Assembly (NCBI GenBank): GCA_963932465.1
Contig: OZ010786.1
Span: 533,265,073 to 533,329,072, forward strand
Direction of reading: 5' to 3'
Length of the DNA stretch: 64,000 nucleotides
Source of the DNA: Maratus speciosus
Lineage: Eukaryota; Arthropoda; Arachnida; Araneae; Salticidae
In this document: positions 33,968 to 46,411 of the stretch, piece after piece
Layout of the letters: the number at the start of each line of letters is the position of its first letter
How positions within the stretch are numbered: the first letter of the stretch is position 1
The notes under the pieces: model-generated
The model's database searches: none
Told to the model about the DNA's origin: nothing
Seen by the model: only the letters and a program-made list of their open reading frames with translations
Made by a program: the position numbers and the translations under genes

Positions 33968-34803
33968 TATATTTGACGTATAATTTGTCTTTCATCGTGT
34001 TAAAATTCATTTATTTAGACCAATAGATAAATAGTTTTTAAGTAAAAAAAATACTCAATAATATAAAAATGTTTTATGTAATCTTACTTTGTATGTATTA
34101 CAACTACTTATAAATATAATGCGTATAAACAAGAAAAAGTTTTTAAAATGTTAAAAGTATTTTTTTAACAAATGAGTTAGAAACGTTTATTTCATTTTAA
34201 ATAGATATACGAAACTGCGTTTAAATGACGCATTTATGGATCATCTACGATTTTATAATATCTTGGAGATTAAAAATTATGGAAATCATCGTACAATCAT
34301 ATACTAAATAAATATATTTGTTATAGTTTGGAAACAATTGTCCATTAACCCGCAAGTAGTCGCGTGTCGGTATTTTTGCCGCCCATATAAATTAACTCAT
34401 ATCCCCTTACAATACAATGGAGAACAACCATGTAGCTGACTTTATATGTTTCTCCACCACCATAGTGAAGTAACGAGTCAGCTCTGTTTTTCCTTCAGGT
34501 ACATTTTTACAAGCAAAGTTAAAATTGGTGGAAAAGTCTACGCAACGATTATTAATGTCAGTTCATTTTAACTTTTTCTCAGTATTCCAAACCTCATGAA
34601 TTAAATGTTTAAAATAAATCAACTGCAAATTTATAACTTCATTGATGTGTAAACCTCAAATATTAAGTGAAAAATGTTTCTTATTTTACGTTTTCAGTAT
34701 GCGTATTTACGTCTTGTGGCGCCAAAAAGTCCGAGCGCGACTAATAAAGTTTTGAAAATAGATGCCACTAGACTCGGGTTAAAATGCATTATATATATAT
34801 ATT
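33968..34803. other. no gene recognised
   Basis: Spacer between two Tc1 elements, AT-rich with a modest CpG content near 34360-34500. No motif-bearing frame was seen. Confidence 0.5.
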
Positions 34804-36370
34804 CAGTGCGTGTAAAAACTTTAAGGACAGCAAAAAATTTTAAACATTTTCATACATATAAAATTGGATAATTGAAAGGGTAATTTAATGTTGATCATAA
34901 AGTAGAAATACTAACATAAATGTCAACACAATGTATCTGTAAGCTTTTTATTGCAAAATAATAATAATAATTATGGAAACAAACGCTATTTCTCCCTGTG
35001 TAAAAACTTTAAGAACACTACATTTTTTATAGAAATGTTACGTATAATTATTATTCATTTTCACGCTAAAAACTTCTCTGTAAAGTGATTTTTCTTTTGT
35101 TTTCTGTTAAGAGTTTTGTTAATTTTATAATAATGCCAAAAGCAAGTAAACTGACTAAATATGAAAAAGGTGCTGTTGAATATTTTGCATTGTCAGGAAT
35201 GAGTTGTAGATCTCTTGCAAAAAAGGTAGGAAGTTCTAAAACCGTCATCAAAAAATTTTTAAGGTTAAATGACGAGTATGAGAAAAAAACCGCTGGAGAC
35301 AGACCAAAAGCCTTGTCATAGCGAGATAAATAGAGACTTTTAAAGTTAGCATACTGCCAAAAAACTCAAGTAAAGAAATTTGACAAATTTGGTTCAAAGT
35401 GTGCAAGTAAACAATCTGCAATATAATTAATCGATCTAGGAATTTCCAATAGACAGCAAAATTGTGTAAATCTCCCTTTAATGTCTAGCCACAAAACACA
35501 GTGTTTAGAGTTTGCAAGACAAGTAATGACTATGAACGACAAATGGCTGATGGTTGTGGTTTTTAATGAAAGAATATGGAACTTAGATGGCCCTGTTGGG
35601 TAGAAATATTACTAGCATTATTTGAGAAAAGAAAAATAACTTTTCTCAAAACATCAGTTAGGAGGCGGATACATTATGATATGGGATACTTTAATTCAAC
35701 GGCGTGGGGCCACTTGTATTTCTTTCCTGAAAAGTTAATTCAAAGACATATCTAAAAAATCTTTATAGCTATATTTTACCTGCTGCAATGCTTCTGTCAG
35801 GGGAAAGGGATTTATCTGCAAGATAATGCTCCTATCCACACAAGGCGTGAAACAAAACTCTTGTTCCAGAAAAAAAAAATATTGAAGCTTTGCAATGTCC
35901 ACACAGAGGTCCTGATCTGAACCCTATCAAGAACTTATGTGGAGATCTAGCAAGAATAGTTTGTAAAATTGAATACATTTTTTACCAGCTTCAGAACTCA
36001 GATCTACGATTGAAGGTGAATGGTAGAAAACCAGTCCCGAATTGTGTCAAAAACTAATAATGTCCATCAAAGACAAATTATTTGCAATCATTAAATACAA
36101 TGATGGGTGCATAATATAATTAAGTATTTGTTTCTTCGTTACTTATTGTTTTTATTTTGCTGTCCTTAAAGTTTTTACACAGGCAGAAATAGTGCTTTTT
36201 TGCACAATTAATTTATTTTAATTATAAAATACTTACAGATGAATTTTGTTGACTTTTTTGTTTGTTTTCCAACTTTATAATACACACTATAGAAACATTT
36301 TTTCATCCGATTTGAAATATATTAAAAAAAGTAATATTTTTTGTTGTCCTTAAAGTTTTTACACGCACTG
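34804..36370 (+). mobile_element. Tc1 element, 1.57 kb, decayed
   Basis: The ends are CAGTGCGTGTAAAAACTTTA, then AGGACAGCAAAAAATTTT, and the inverse ...TTGTCCTTAAAGTTTTTACACGCACTG. TA follows the right end; the left border (ATATT) has lost a clean TA. The inverted ends are about 38 bp, and a second copy of TGTAAAAACTTTAAGAACA at 35000 and its inverse near 36160 give the double-repeat ends seen in some Tc1 elements. Confidence 0.9.
35133..36117 (+). pseudogene. Tc1 transposase pseudogene
   Basis: It begins with an intact N-terminal helix-turn-helix: MPKASKLTKYEKGAVEYFAL, then SGMSCRSLAKKVGSSKTVIK. It then decays. Traces in changing frames include WLMVVVFNERIWNLDGPVG (normally FSDEKKFNLDGPDG), GGGYIMIWDTL (normally GGGSVMVWGA), LQDNAPIHTRRETKLLFQ (the second catalytic D region) and a DLNPIENLWGDLAR region now out of frame. 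Stops and frameshifts are frequent from 35319 onward. The first catalytic D region has lost its DE. It is certainly inactive. Confidence 0.85.
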
Positions 36371-39300
36371 TATATAATGCATTGTCTTCCATGTTCTCTT
36401 TTAAATATAAAAGTTTCATAGCAATATGTTTACTAGATTACATCTTGTTTTTTTTTGTTTTTTTTTTATTCATTAAATTGCACCTTTAAAAAAGTTACTG
36501 AAAATCACAATAATATGTATAATACACACAACTGCTGACATTGTTTTTATCAATCAGTCTTATTATTTTACAACTGTAATATAAATATATGATTATTAAT
36601 GTTATTAAAAGTAAAACATAAAATTATTGAAAATAATCCTTAAGCATACACAACATTTAGTTTTAACCTGTTAAATTTTTTTAGAAAATTTTAATTTTAT
36701 AATAGGTCAATTTATCATCAGGGGAACTTAATTTGGCTAATCTTTTACAGCAGATAACATTTTTTCTGTTTTTATAGCAAAAAATATTTATCGTTATATG
36801 TATCGCATTTAAGATTTTTATGAGTCTAAAAACTAAAAAAAAGATCTTAGAAATTGAGCTTTTATTTTTAAAGTTTTATTTTATAAATAATTTCAAAAAT
36901 ATTATTTTGATAATCGTCAACCATATTCAGTACAAATTTCAACATTGATTAAAAATTAATTATTATTTATAAAGATAAATCTCCATCTTTTGTATCATAT
37001 TCATTATTCTGAATTTTCGGCTATTATTTATACATTTCAATCTCATTACTAAGATTCAATTATCAAAATTAATGTGAAAATAAATCAATTACTTTGAAAA
37101 ATACAATACTTAATTTAACATGCATCAAAAATTGATAACTTTATTCCTTTGAAATCCATTTAATTTTTTTCCTTCGATTGCCAGATTTGAATTATTTTTC
37201 CTTTGCGATATTCAATTATTTTAAATTATTTTACATTTCATTTATTGCTCTCAATGACAGTATTCAAATGGAAATCATTAAAATTCAATTAACTCTATTT
37301 TATCAGTGTAATTGATTAAAGTTAATGCAACATAAAGTATCAGAATAATTAAGATTAATTAAGATAAATGCTTGGATCATGAAAATTTCGCCTTTTTTAA
37401 GCATTTCATTTTCTGCCGTGTATTGTACAAATTTGTTAACGTAAAAATAATTTGAGTGATATGGATAGATCTTTTAAGTCTACAGGAAAACTTTTCCTAC
37501 TTTATGTTTTTCTTATACATGTTATTGAAATAACATAATGGAAATTGTAGGTGTTTAACAGATAAAAGAAATCTTTTGGTGGTGTAAATGAAGATTTTTG
37601 AGATATTTAAAGATTGCACGGTTTGAGGTTCGTTACATAATGTATAAAGTTTTTCCCCAATACATTTTTTATTATGCTGAATGAATATACTTTTTAATAT
37701 GTAAGACAATTAACATATAGTGTGAATTTGTAAAATATTAAAAAATAAAATGAAAACTTTTTTAAACACAACTTTTGATTTCACATATTCAGAAATAATA
37801 TTATTACATATTCTTCAAATGTAACTCAAAAGTTTTTAGAATTACAAAGACAAATTTATATAAGCACAACGTTGAAACTCCAGTTATTATTAATCACATA
37901 ACGCTTATATCAAAACAATATTTAATATTAAAATGTTATCAATATTTTGAAAAGAATTACTAATGAATTATTTAATATCTATGTACATAATATTTTGAAA
38001 ATAATTCATAATCAACATACTGATACAATTGATAAAACTTTAAAATGTTTATCCTTTGATTTCATGAGTAATTTGATTAATATCGTTTTCATTTCAAACT
38101 TTATGCACATGCAAATTTGTATTATTAAAAACATTTTAAATAATATCTTACGACTAGGTAATAATATATTTCACCATATTCTTAAATAAGACGTTATGAG
38201 ATAAAAAATAACCATATATTCGGTATTTTGTATTTTGATATATATAATATCTATTAAACTGTAGCATTACATCCGGTATTTAAAATCCTATTTTTTATTT
38301 TATTTATAGATATTTTCGAATGATTTTTTTCTTTTTGTGAAATGTGTGTTTATATAAGGAACATATTGCATGTGAAAAATATTTAGAACTTATTTTTTAA
38401 TAAGATTTAAAAAATTAGACATATTTAATATTCAATATTTTCTGGATCACTTGCTTTTATCCGTGTAATTTTTTTTTTATGTTGAATATAGAAAATTTTT
38501 AGTTTTACTTTTACTTTTTGAGAAGTTTTAAGATAATAATTATAAAGTTCCTTAGAAATTTTAAAGAGTAAAGTTTTTTTCATGGGTGAATTTTACATTA
38601 ATTAGCATATTTATCTCATAAAAAAAATCATGAAGAGGATTTCAAATATAATACAGAAATTCTATTGAAAATTTCATATGTGTATCTTAATAGGAATTTT
38701 AAATATATCCTTTTAAAGTTCACAAAACATGAAAAAATTCATTCTGAAATAAATATTAAAGTTCCTTTTAAAAGTTAAAATTTCTTTTTCGTAACGCGGA
38801 ATCACAAGATAAACAAAAATGTTAAATATTCGGATCTAATCATTGTAAAATTATCAGTATTTAAATAAAAAACAGTAATTTCTTTTAAGTCAAAAACAAA
38901 TGTATTTTATTGATTCTTTTCTGTTCCTGACCCCCCAAAAAATCTTAAATTTATATCATGCGGTAAAGTAGTTAATGAATCTTCATTGTAAATGTTACAT
39001 ACAGCATAAGAGATTTAAAAAATATATTAATGAATTTACCGTCGTTTGTTTAAATTTTTCCTTGATATTTTTATTAAATATTAAAAACGATTTTACTATT
39101 ATTTATAATTTATTATCAACTGATTACATATAGCCATTTGCTTAAAGTATATGTCTAAATTTACATAAACTGACAGATATATTTATTTCAGTCCTCCCCA
39201 TTGATTTACAATTTCAAAGTATATTTTAAAATGAAAGTCTTTTTAATACAAATGTGTAAAAAATAATTTGTGACCATAGTATAAGAATAAGTATAAACGA

Positions 39301-39719
39301 TTAATCTTAGCATTAGTTCTCTAATATTATTATTTAGAATTTTTTTTATTAAACAATTATTCACAAAATGCGATACCGATCTATTCAAACATAGACATAT
39401 AAAGAATAAAAAATTATATATGTTATATAAAAATTTTACTTTCCAATATTCATTTAATTTATTCTAAATTTCCGGCATATTCAATATGTTTTCTATTTCT
39501 TAATATTCTCTATTATTTATTTCTAGTTAAATTCCTATAAACTTATTACGGGTATTCTAATAATTATCTTATTCGAAATCTTATGATTAAACTTTTAATC
39601 ACTTCATTAATTTTATCAGCTATCCAGTCTATAATATTCACAGAGAAGATACTTTTTTTTTCGAATGTTTTAAAAAACCAATTTGTTATTTTTATTTGTA
39701 ATCTTTATTCCTCGAATGT
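36371..39719. other. 3.3 kb AT-rich desert
   Basis: I found no recognisable gene, inverted ends or tandem array. The sequence is extremely AT-rich with frequent TAATTA, TTTAAA and AATATT. Frames of 60-80 codons are what such composition yields by chance. Confidence 0.55.
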
Positions 39720-40010
39720 AGTTTCCCGCGCATCTCGACGCTAGACTTTTTACTTATAACTTTACTAGACTCTTTACTTTTAAAATTACCCCGGTAGATA
39801 AAGACCATCCTCCTCTCGCGTCATTAGCTTAGCTGCTCATCTGAGTTCGTGTAAAAGATTCGTCCGTTGCGTGGTACGTCGGCATTTGTTTTCTTCCGCG
39901 AGTTTAACAAAAAACGCATGCACTGAATTCGGAGCTTAGATTCTGCCTTGTTTCAAGTGCTCTAGAAGACGTTATCTGGTGTTTTTTTAAATGTCTTAGC
40001 ATTCTAAATT
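39720..40010. other. CpG-rich islet
   Basis: About 19 CpG dinucleotides fall in roughly 260 bp (for example CCCGCGCATCTCGACGCTAG and CGTCCGTTGCGTGGTACGTC), against almost none in the preceding 3 kb. This could be a promoter/first-exon region, an LTR fragment or a young insertion. No TATA box, splice pattern or coding frame could be tied to it. The 84-codon minus-strand frame at 40024-40278 is unrecognised. Confidence 0.4.
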
Positions 40011-42097
40011 GATCTTTATGATCTTACAGCATGATATATGGACTCAAGCCGAAGCTTGAAGGCTTCACGGAAGGTTCGTTGCAATGTGGGACTAGTTTTA
40101 TATTTTTATGCATGCTCGAATAAACGTACTCAAACGACAAATTGATAATAAGTCTGTAACCGACCGTAAAAGTCGATAATACCACAGCAAAACATCGTAT
40201 GGAATAATAATGCGATAGCAAACCACCACCATGATTTCTTATTGGAGCTATAATTTCAACATCGAAGTATTCTTTCACGGGTAGAATAAATTCCCATCCT
40301 AAGCCACGACTGCACAGCTAAAATGTTTGAGTTGATAGTAACTGTTGCCAAGAAACTTCACAAACATATATATATATTGTAAAACTAAAGTGATTTGAAT
40401 CAGCATTAAATGAATTGTTTTTTAATACGTAAATATACTAAGTTCACTTTATTAAAAACATATCAGAATTTTCATTCCTCGAAAAGAAAAGAAAGAAAAT
40501 ATTCTATTATGTACTTATATATAAGGAAATGTGAAAAAAAAAATACAAAATGCAACGTTTGCTTGTGGCGGGGGGCATATATATATATATATATATATAT
40601 ATACCGGGTGTCCCAAAAATGACTGATGGATTTTAAAATTCAATAACTTGCAAACGGTGAGATATTTAAAAAATTTTTGCAGGAGGGTTATGTATGATGT
40701 CAGGAGTTTTTTTAAAGTGATTCTTAATTTTAGTTCGAATTTCAAACAATAGATGGCGCTGACAGCGATTGACGCTCAGTCGAGGCCTAAACCGACGTCA
40801 CCCCGCATCGATGCGAAGGAAGGAGATTAAGGCTATGGAGTGGTTCTCATTCGCCAGCACAATCTTGCTCTTAGGGCCCGATTCTGAACTCATTCGATAT
40901 GATTTCAATGGAGATCGTTGTTGCCATGGAAACAACAAATTCTTCGATAGTGGAATACGGCGTTAAGAACTGGGCATGAATTTAAGAAGTAGTATTCGAG
41001 TTTGCAGGCGGTTTTACACTGATGAAGTTTTATTTTCCCGGATTAAATTACTTTTTATGGTCTGATTAAAAGAATATTTTATGCATCGTATTTTAAAACA
41101 AGGTGAAGAGATTTAGAATTTTTTGTTGTTGTTAAAAATTTCATAACTTTTATTACATTCTAATAAATTTCAGATCTTTTAAGGAAGTTCATCAGTAGGT
41201 TTTTATGAATGTTGGATAATAATCGTGAAAATGGTTGTTCAAAATAACTGCTTTAAAAAGAATATTAAAATTTACCTTGTTTAACCCTTTTGAATAGGGG
41301 TATTATATCGTTGCATTAAAATAAAAAAAATAAAATGTATGCTAGTTAATTAAAAATTTTGTTTGACAGTTTGATATTAAAATATTGTATTACACGCAGC
41401 TTCATCTTGATGTTTGATAAATTAAAACTAGTAAATAATTTTTATCTACATCTACATCTACTATTTAAATTGTAAAAATGTGTTAAAATAATTCTTGGAG
41501 TTAGAATTTTTACGGTTTGGCAACTCTTTCTACACACAAATGGAAATATGCATATATTTTTTAATAATAAAGATATCAATGATATCTAATGTGATAAACT
41601 AAGTTAAAATTAAACTTGACAAGAGTCTAAAACTTAGTAGTACTTAAATTACTGAAGCCACAAACAATTTCTTATTGAAATTTTTATCTTTATATAAATT
41701 AAGACCGTATTTCTAAAAGCACATTTTGACTTTTTTTGGAATGCAATTGTAATTTTAAAACTTTTTAGTTTATATATATTTTTTAAAAAAAATCACGAAT
41801 CGTAATAATCAGGGCTTGGCAAATGCGGTCGCCACTTGCAACCAATATTTTTTACTCGACGACCAAGATTTTTAATCTGGCGGTTTTTGTAGTGTTAACG
41901 AAAGAACAAGTGTAAACGGCATATTCCATATCATGCACAGAAAACGACATTCTTTGCTGCTCTAGCCAGCTACCATGTCATGTCATTCGATTAGAATGTG
42001 GGGAGAGGGTGTGTCGTTCTTAAGGTTTGTTTAACAGTGTATTTTGCAAGAGGGTTCTGTTTACAGTTTTTCAGGGAAATGTGGTAGTAGTGGCCTA

Positions 42098-42268
42098 GGG
42101 GGGGGGGTGGGGATTGAGAGAGAATTTTAAATATTAGAATAATAACTTTATTTAATGAAGAATATTCTATAATTATGCGTGTTTAGTGTTTGAATTATCT
42201 TTTATAGTAAACGGAAAAAAATTCCACTGAAAATCAGAAGGACATTTTTTTTGGAGGGGGGGGGGGGG
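42098..42268. repeat. two poly-G tracts
   Basis: A G10 run followed by TGGGG lies at 42098-42112. A second, longer G-rich run (about 13 G) lies at about 42255-42268. Runs this long are unusual in this AT-rich setting and could form quadruplexes or be sequencing-sensitive. Confidence 0.7.
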
Positions 42269-42290
42269 AGGTACTTATACTTAGGATTTC

Positions 42291-42432
42291 ATTGTTGTAT
42301 TAAACCAATCCTTATATTGTTGTCTGAAATCAATCCTTAGATTGTTGTATTAAATCAATCCTTAGATTGTTGTATTAAATAAATCATTAGATTGTTGTAT
42401 TAAATCAATACTTTGATTGTTGTATCAATATT
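42291..42432. repeat. 25-bp minisatellite, ~5.6 copies
   Basis: The unit is ATTGTTGTATTAAATCAATC plus CTTAG. It starts at 42291, 42316, 42341, 42366 and 42391, with a partial sixth unit at 42416. Units differ at one to four positions. It lies just inside the right arm of the fold-back element. Confidence 0.95.
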
Positions 42433-42707
42433 ATAATACCCTATTCGAAAGGTTTAAACAAGGTAACTTCTAATATTTGTTTTTAAATAGTTATTTTGAA
42501 CAACAATATACTATTAACCATTTTCGCGATTATTATCCAACATTCATAAAAACCTACTGACAAACTTCCTTAAGGGGTCTCAGGACTCTTAAAGCTTCAA
42601 ATTTTCGAAATTTTAGTTTATTTATATGTTAAACTACTATCTTTTCTGAACATTTTGATATAATTATATCCTTGAAATTCCGATTAGAACGGAAGTTCTG
42701 GTTTTTA

Positions 42708-43998
42708 GGTAGATTTCGTATGAAATACTATCTATTATATTCTCGCTATGTTGGAATTTCTGAAACATTTTTGCAGATCTACACCGATCGTGTCCCCTAG
42801 AATCCAAAACCACCCTAGTAAAAAACTTCATCTATCTATCTATCTACCTATCTATCTATCTAGAGGACCAAGGGGATGGAAAAAGAAGGGGTTTTGTGAA
42901 AACCGAAACAAACCCCATAACTTCTTAATTTTTGTACATATAAAATCAGTTTAAAGTTTTTATTACTTCTAAAAATAGGGCAAAAAATTTATGTATCATA
43001 GATTTTTGATAAAATTAAAAATGGGCTCAATGGACGCAAAAAATAGGAATTTGGGAGAAAAAAATTCATAACTTCGTCAATTCTCCAGATATCAAATCCA
43101 ATATAATTGTATTATAAATTTCCTTTATATTATCAACAACTTTTATATTCACAAGTTTTTGATAGGACTAATTCGTACCGCAAAATAAAAATTAAAAACG
43201 AAAACAAAAAAGGGGGTTGAAGAAGAAAAAAAATCATAAATCCGTGAATTCACAATATATAAAATCCCCATGATTTTATCATATATCTTCTTAATATTGT
43301 CTGCAACATTTATACAGACAAGTTTTTGATAGGACCAATTCTTACAGCAAAAGCAAATTTAAAATATATAGCTGTTGAAGAAAAAAATCATTTTATTAGG
43401 GTGTATTCAAATCCAAACAGCTTATTTTTTTTACTCATTTTTAAATTCATTTTTACTCTCAGACGCATCCAATTGGTAGATTATCTTATTCAGAAACTAT
43501 ATAATGTACTGTAATGATCGATTTTTTGATAGAGGCAGAATATATTTCAAATGATGATATCAAAGTAGGCATTTTGAATTGAATTTCCCGAAGCGATTGT
43601 GTTAGAAACGAAAAATATTGTCCTACTAAGAAAATAATTGTTTTTAAATCAAGTTTTAATTAATTGAACGAAAAATAAAAACACGGGTCGCTTATAAATC
43701 TCTTCAAAAATCACGTCAGCAAGTTTCGTATTTTTTCTATTACAAATAAATCTGAAAATGTGCCAAAAAATTTCGAGTTGTTGAACACAGAAAAGTTTTT
43801 TTTTCAATACCGCCTTAACATGATTCTGATAAAACCAGCTATTATATAAAAATGAAATAAAAACTCTTCAAAAGCGACCATATAAAATTGTTAAAGTGGG
43901 TTTATCTCTAATCACGATTTAGTTTTTTTTGGTGAAATTGGTATACTTAACTTCGAAATCTACCTCCGCCTGTCGGCCGGGCCGGGATGGATTTTTAG
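42708..43998. repeat. R2 repeat family, copy 2
   Basis: It matches both sides of the interrupted copy at 1574-5074, from TTTTAGGTAGATTTCGTATG to AAATCTACCTCCGCCTGTCG and GGATTTTTAG. It holds (TCTA)n near 42830-42862 where copy 1 has (TA)n. Its nesting in the TTAA element shows R2 arrived after it, or that R2 is part of that element's interior. Confidence 0.65.
43053..43358. repeat. two diverged ~167-bp tandem units
   Basis: Both units begin GGAGAAAAAAATTCATAA or GAAGAAAAAAAATCATAA. They continue through a TATxAAATCC segment and end CAAGTTTTTGATAGGACxAA, then TTCxTACxGCAAAA. They start at about 43053 and 43219. Confidence 0.7.
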
Positions 43999-45203
43999 AA
44001 TTATACCTGCGCAATAGCTGAAGCTGCATTTCCGAAGATTTGAACTCATTTTTCTCCAAATGACGTTTTTGGGCATAACGCGCAGGATATCTCAAAAACT
44101 TGTGAATATTTAATATATATATATATGTTTCAGTCTGTATAATCTGAACCTAAAATTTCCTTTTTATTGTTCAAAAAAATATTTTTTTAGGTGATTATAT
44201 TGTTGAAATTTTCAAAATTTTTTATTAGCTAAATACAACTTTGTATTAAAAATATAAAAATACTTTAAATACGAATTTATTTAGGTTCCAGGGTAATTAT
44301 TGTAATCTAAAATATAATTAGGCACAAAAAAAGTAATTTTAGTGACAAAATTTATTTTGCAATCCTGCGCGTAAGCTGTCATACCAATTTTCTGCTCGAC
44401 AAATATCTGACAGTTTGGAGCACCCCATAAATACTAATTCTGCAACTTGAATTTTTTTTTTAAATAAATGAAAGGAAAGAACATACTATCTTTGCATACT
44501 ACTATCTTTCATTCCAATTAAATTTGTGTTTTTAAATAACATGCATTTTAAAATATTAAATGTTGAAAATGATCTTTTTTTTCCATTTTTTGCAATTTTA
44601 AGAGTCTTGTCCTGAGACCCCTTAAAAGATCTAAAATTTATTAGAATGTAACAAAAGTTATGAAATTCTTAACAACAACAAAAAATACTAAATCTCTTCA
44701 ACTAGTTTTAAAATACGATGCATAAAATATTCTTTAAATCGGACCATAAAATGTAATTTAATCCCGGAAAATAAATCTTCATCAATGTAAAATCGCCTGC
44801 AAACTCAAATACTACTTCTTAAATCCATGGCCAGTTCTTAACGCTGTATTTCCACTATAGAAGAATTTGTTTTTTCCATGGCAACAACGCACCCCATTGA
44901 AATCATATCAAATGAGTTCAGAATGGGGCTCTAAGCGCAAGATTGTACTGGCGAATGAGACCCACTCCATAGCCTTAAACTCCTTCCTTCGCATCACTGT
45001 TGACTGACGTCAGTTTCGGCTTCGACTGAGCGTCAATCGCTGTCAGCGCCATCTATTGTTTGAAATTCGAACTAAAATCTAGAATCACAGTAAAAAAACT
45101 CCTGACATCTTACATAACCCTCCTGCAAGATTTTTTTTAATATCGGTCACCGTTTGCAAGTTATTGAATTTTAAAATCCATCAGTCATTTTTGGGACACC
45201 CGG

Positions 45204-45275
45204 TATATAATATATATATATATATTATATATTATAAATATTATATATTATATATATTATATATACATATACATG
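45204..45275. repeat. AT palindromic microsatellite
   Basis: An imperfect TATATAATATATATATATATA tract lies directly outside the fold-back tip. The left tip is likewise preceded by (AT)n at 40576-40602, so the element sits in an (AT)n target. Confidence 0.85.
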
Positions 45276-45482
45276 ATGGTATTTAATAAAGATAACAGAA
45301 TAAAAAGAAATGGTAAATAGACAAACTAAAATTAAACTCTTTAATGTCTTATATTTTTCTTTATCCTTTACTTTATGCAGTCATCACATGCATTGGTTCT
45401 ATCAAACAAAATTCACTACTTCTGTCTCTATTACATATAATTATTCATTTGGTGATTTTCCATAAAAAAAACCCTTCTCTAG

Positions 45483-46095
45483 TGAAATAATATATCACCG
45501 GTTAATATTGTTAAAACTATATATTTATTCTCCAATCTCAAAATTTAAGATAAAAAATTTCAACTCTTACGTTCATGGCTACAAAGGTAGCTGGGAAGAA
45601 AATATTTTCGCGCTCTTTAAGTAAGAGACTTCTTTTAAATTTTCAGAAAATAGTCTTATCTAGATTCAAAAGTACATATTCCATTTATTCATTTTACGCA
45701 TTGGAATTGTTATCTCGCGAAGCGTACTCTTCTTCGTAACTTATTTTCCCTATTTACACAACTTTCAAGTATGTACATTAGAAAAGGAACCTCATCTTAT
45801 AAATTTAATTTTCTGTATATGTGGAAGCTACTTTTTTTTTAGCTAATATGCATATAAAGGATAATTTTCCACTGCAGTATTACTAGCAACTACATTCTTA
45901 TTTTAAATGAGAGTGAAATAAGACAAAATAATAAAGAATCATGCATGATGACAATGCGAAATATTATCCGCTTAATTAATAAAAGTATAATTTCCTTTGA
46001 AAAAGAGGTTATTCCTCATTAGAAGCATAAATATTCTCAGAATTACGTAGTTTATTAATGATTCACTATATGTCACTGCATTTTGAAAAAAAAAA
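45483..46095. repeat. direct segmental duplication, left copy
   Basis: It aligns with 48371-48935 in the same orientation. Shared runs include GTAAGAGACTTCTTTTAAAT, TTCATTxTACGCxTTxGAATT, TTAGAAAAGGAACCTxATCTTA, AATTTAATTTTCTGT and CTTAATTAATAAAAGTATA. Divergence is perhaps 15-20%. No coding function is evident. Confidence 0.8.
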
Positions 46096-46411
46096 AAGAA
46101 TTGCGAATAAGTGTGCGTTCGTAATTATATAAATACGTATCATCTATAGTCGTTCTCTGGTCTGTATGTCTGTCCGCAAATAACAACTCAAAATTGAACC
46201 AACCGCATGGTTTGAAATTTAACATATTTAGTCTGTCAGAATGTTGTCTAGTCATATAAACTTTTGTAAAAATCGAATCAAAGCTTTAAAATATATTAAT
46301 AAACGTTTTCTTCATTGTATTAAATCTTATCATACGTAATTAAGTCAATAATATCTCATGATATGTAATGATTCTACGTTGCCATTACGGTTACGACCTA
46401 TTTAAGAGCTA
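46096..46411. other. no gene recognised
   Basis: AT-rich spacer between the left duplication and the pogo-like element. The 60-codon minus-strand frame at 46073-46255 has no motif. Confidence 0.45.

Larger units (their letters stand above)
42574..44621. mobile_element. TTAA-targeted element inside the fold-back arm
   Basis: TTAA flanks both ends (42570-42573 and 44622-44625). The ends are GGGGTCTCAGGACTCTTAAA and the inverse of GGGGTCTCAGGACAAGACTC. The opposite arm of the fold-back element carries the uninterrupted site once (41179-41182), which proves insertion at TTAA. TTAA targeting fits piggyBac or Kolobok-type elements; the GGGG tip is not the usual piggyBac CCC. No transposase frame was recognised. 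R2 copy 2 lies within it. Confidence 0.85.
40604..45203. mobile_element. giant fold-back element, ~700-bp inverted arms
   Basis: The tips are CCGGGTGTCCCAAAAATGAC and the inverse GTCATTTTTGGGACACCCGG, with TA outside both. The arms share AACAATAGATGGCGCTGACAG, TCATTCGCCAGxACAATCTT and CTGATGAACTTCCTTAAAAG. The left arm runs 40604 to about 41310. The right arm runs about 42425-42573 and 44622-45203, split by a 2048-bp TTAA-flanked insertion. The centre (about 41310-42425) has no recognised gene. The arms look about 85-90% identical by eye. Tips of this kind with a TA site suggest a Tc1/mariner-like mechanism, but no transposase remains. Confidence 0.9.

Noticed and set aside
42574..44621. Calling the TTAA element piggyBac outright
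   Set aside because: TTAA target fits, but the tip is GGGG rather than CCC and no transposase is present. Kolobok-type is equally possible.
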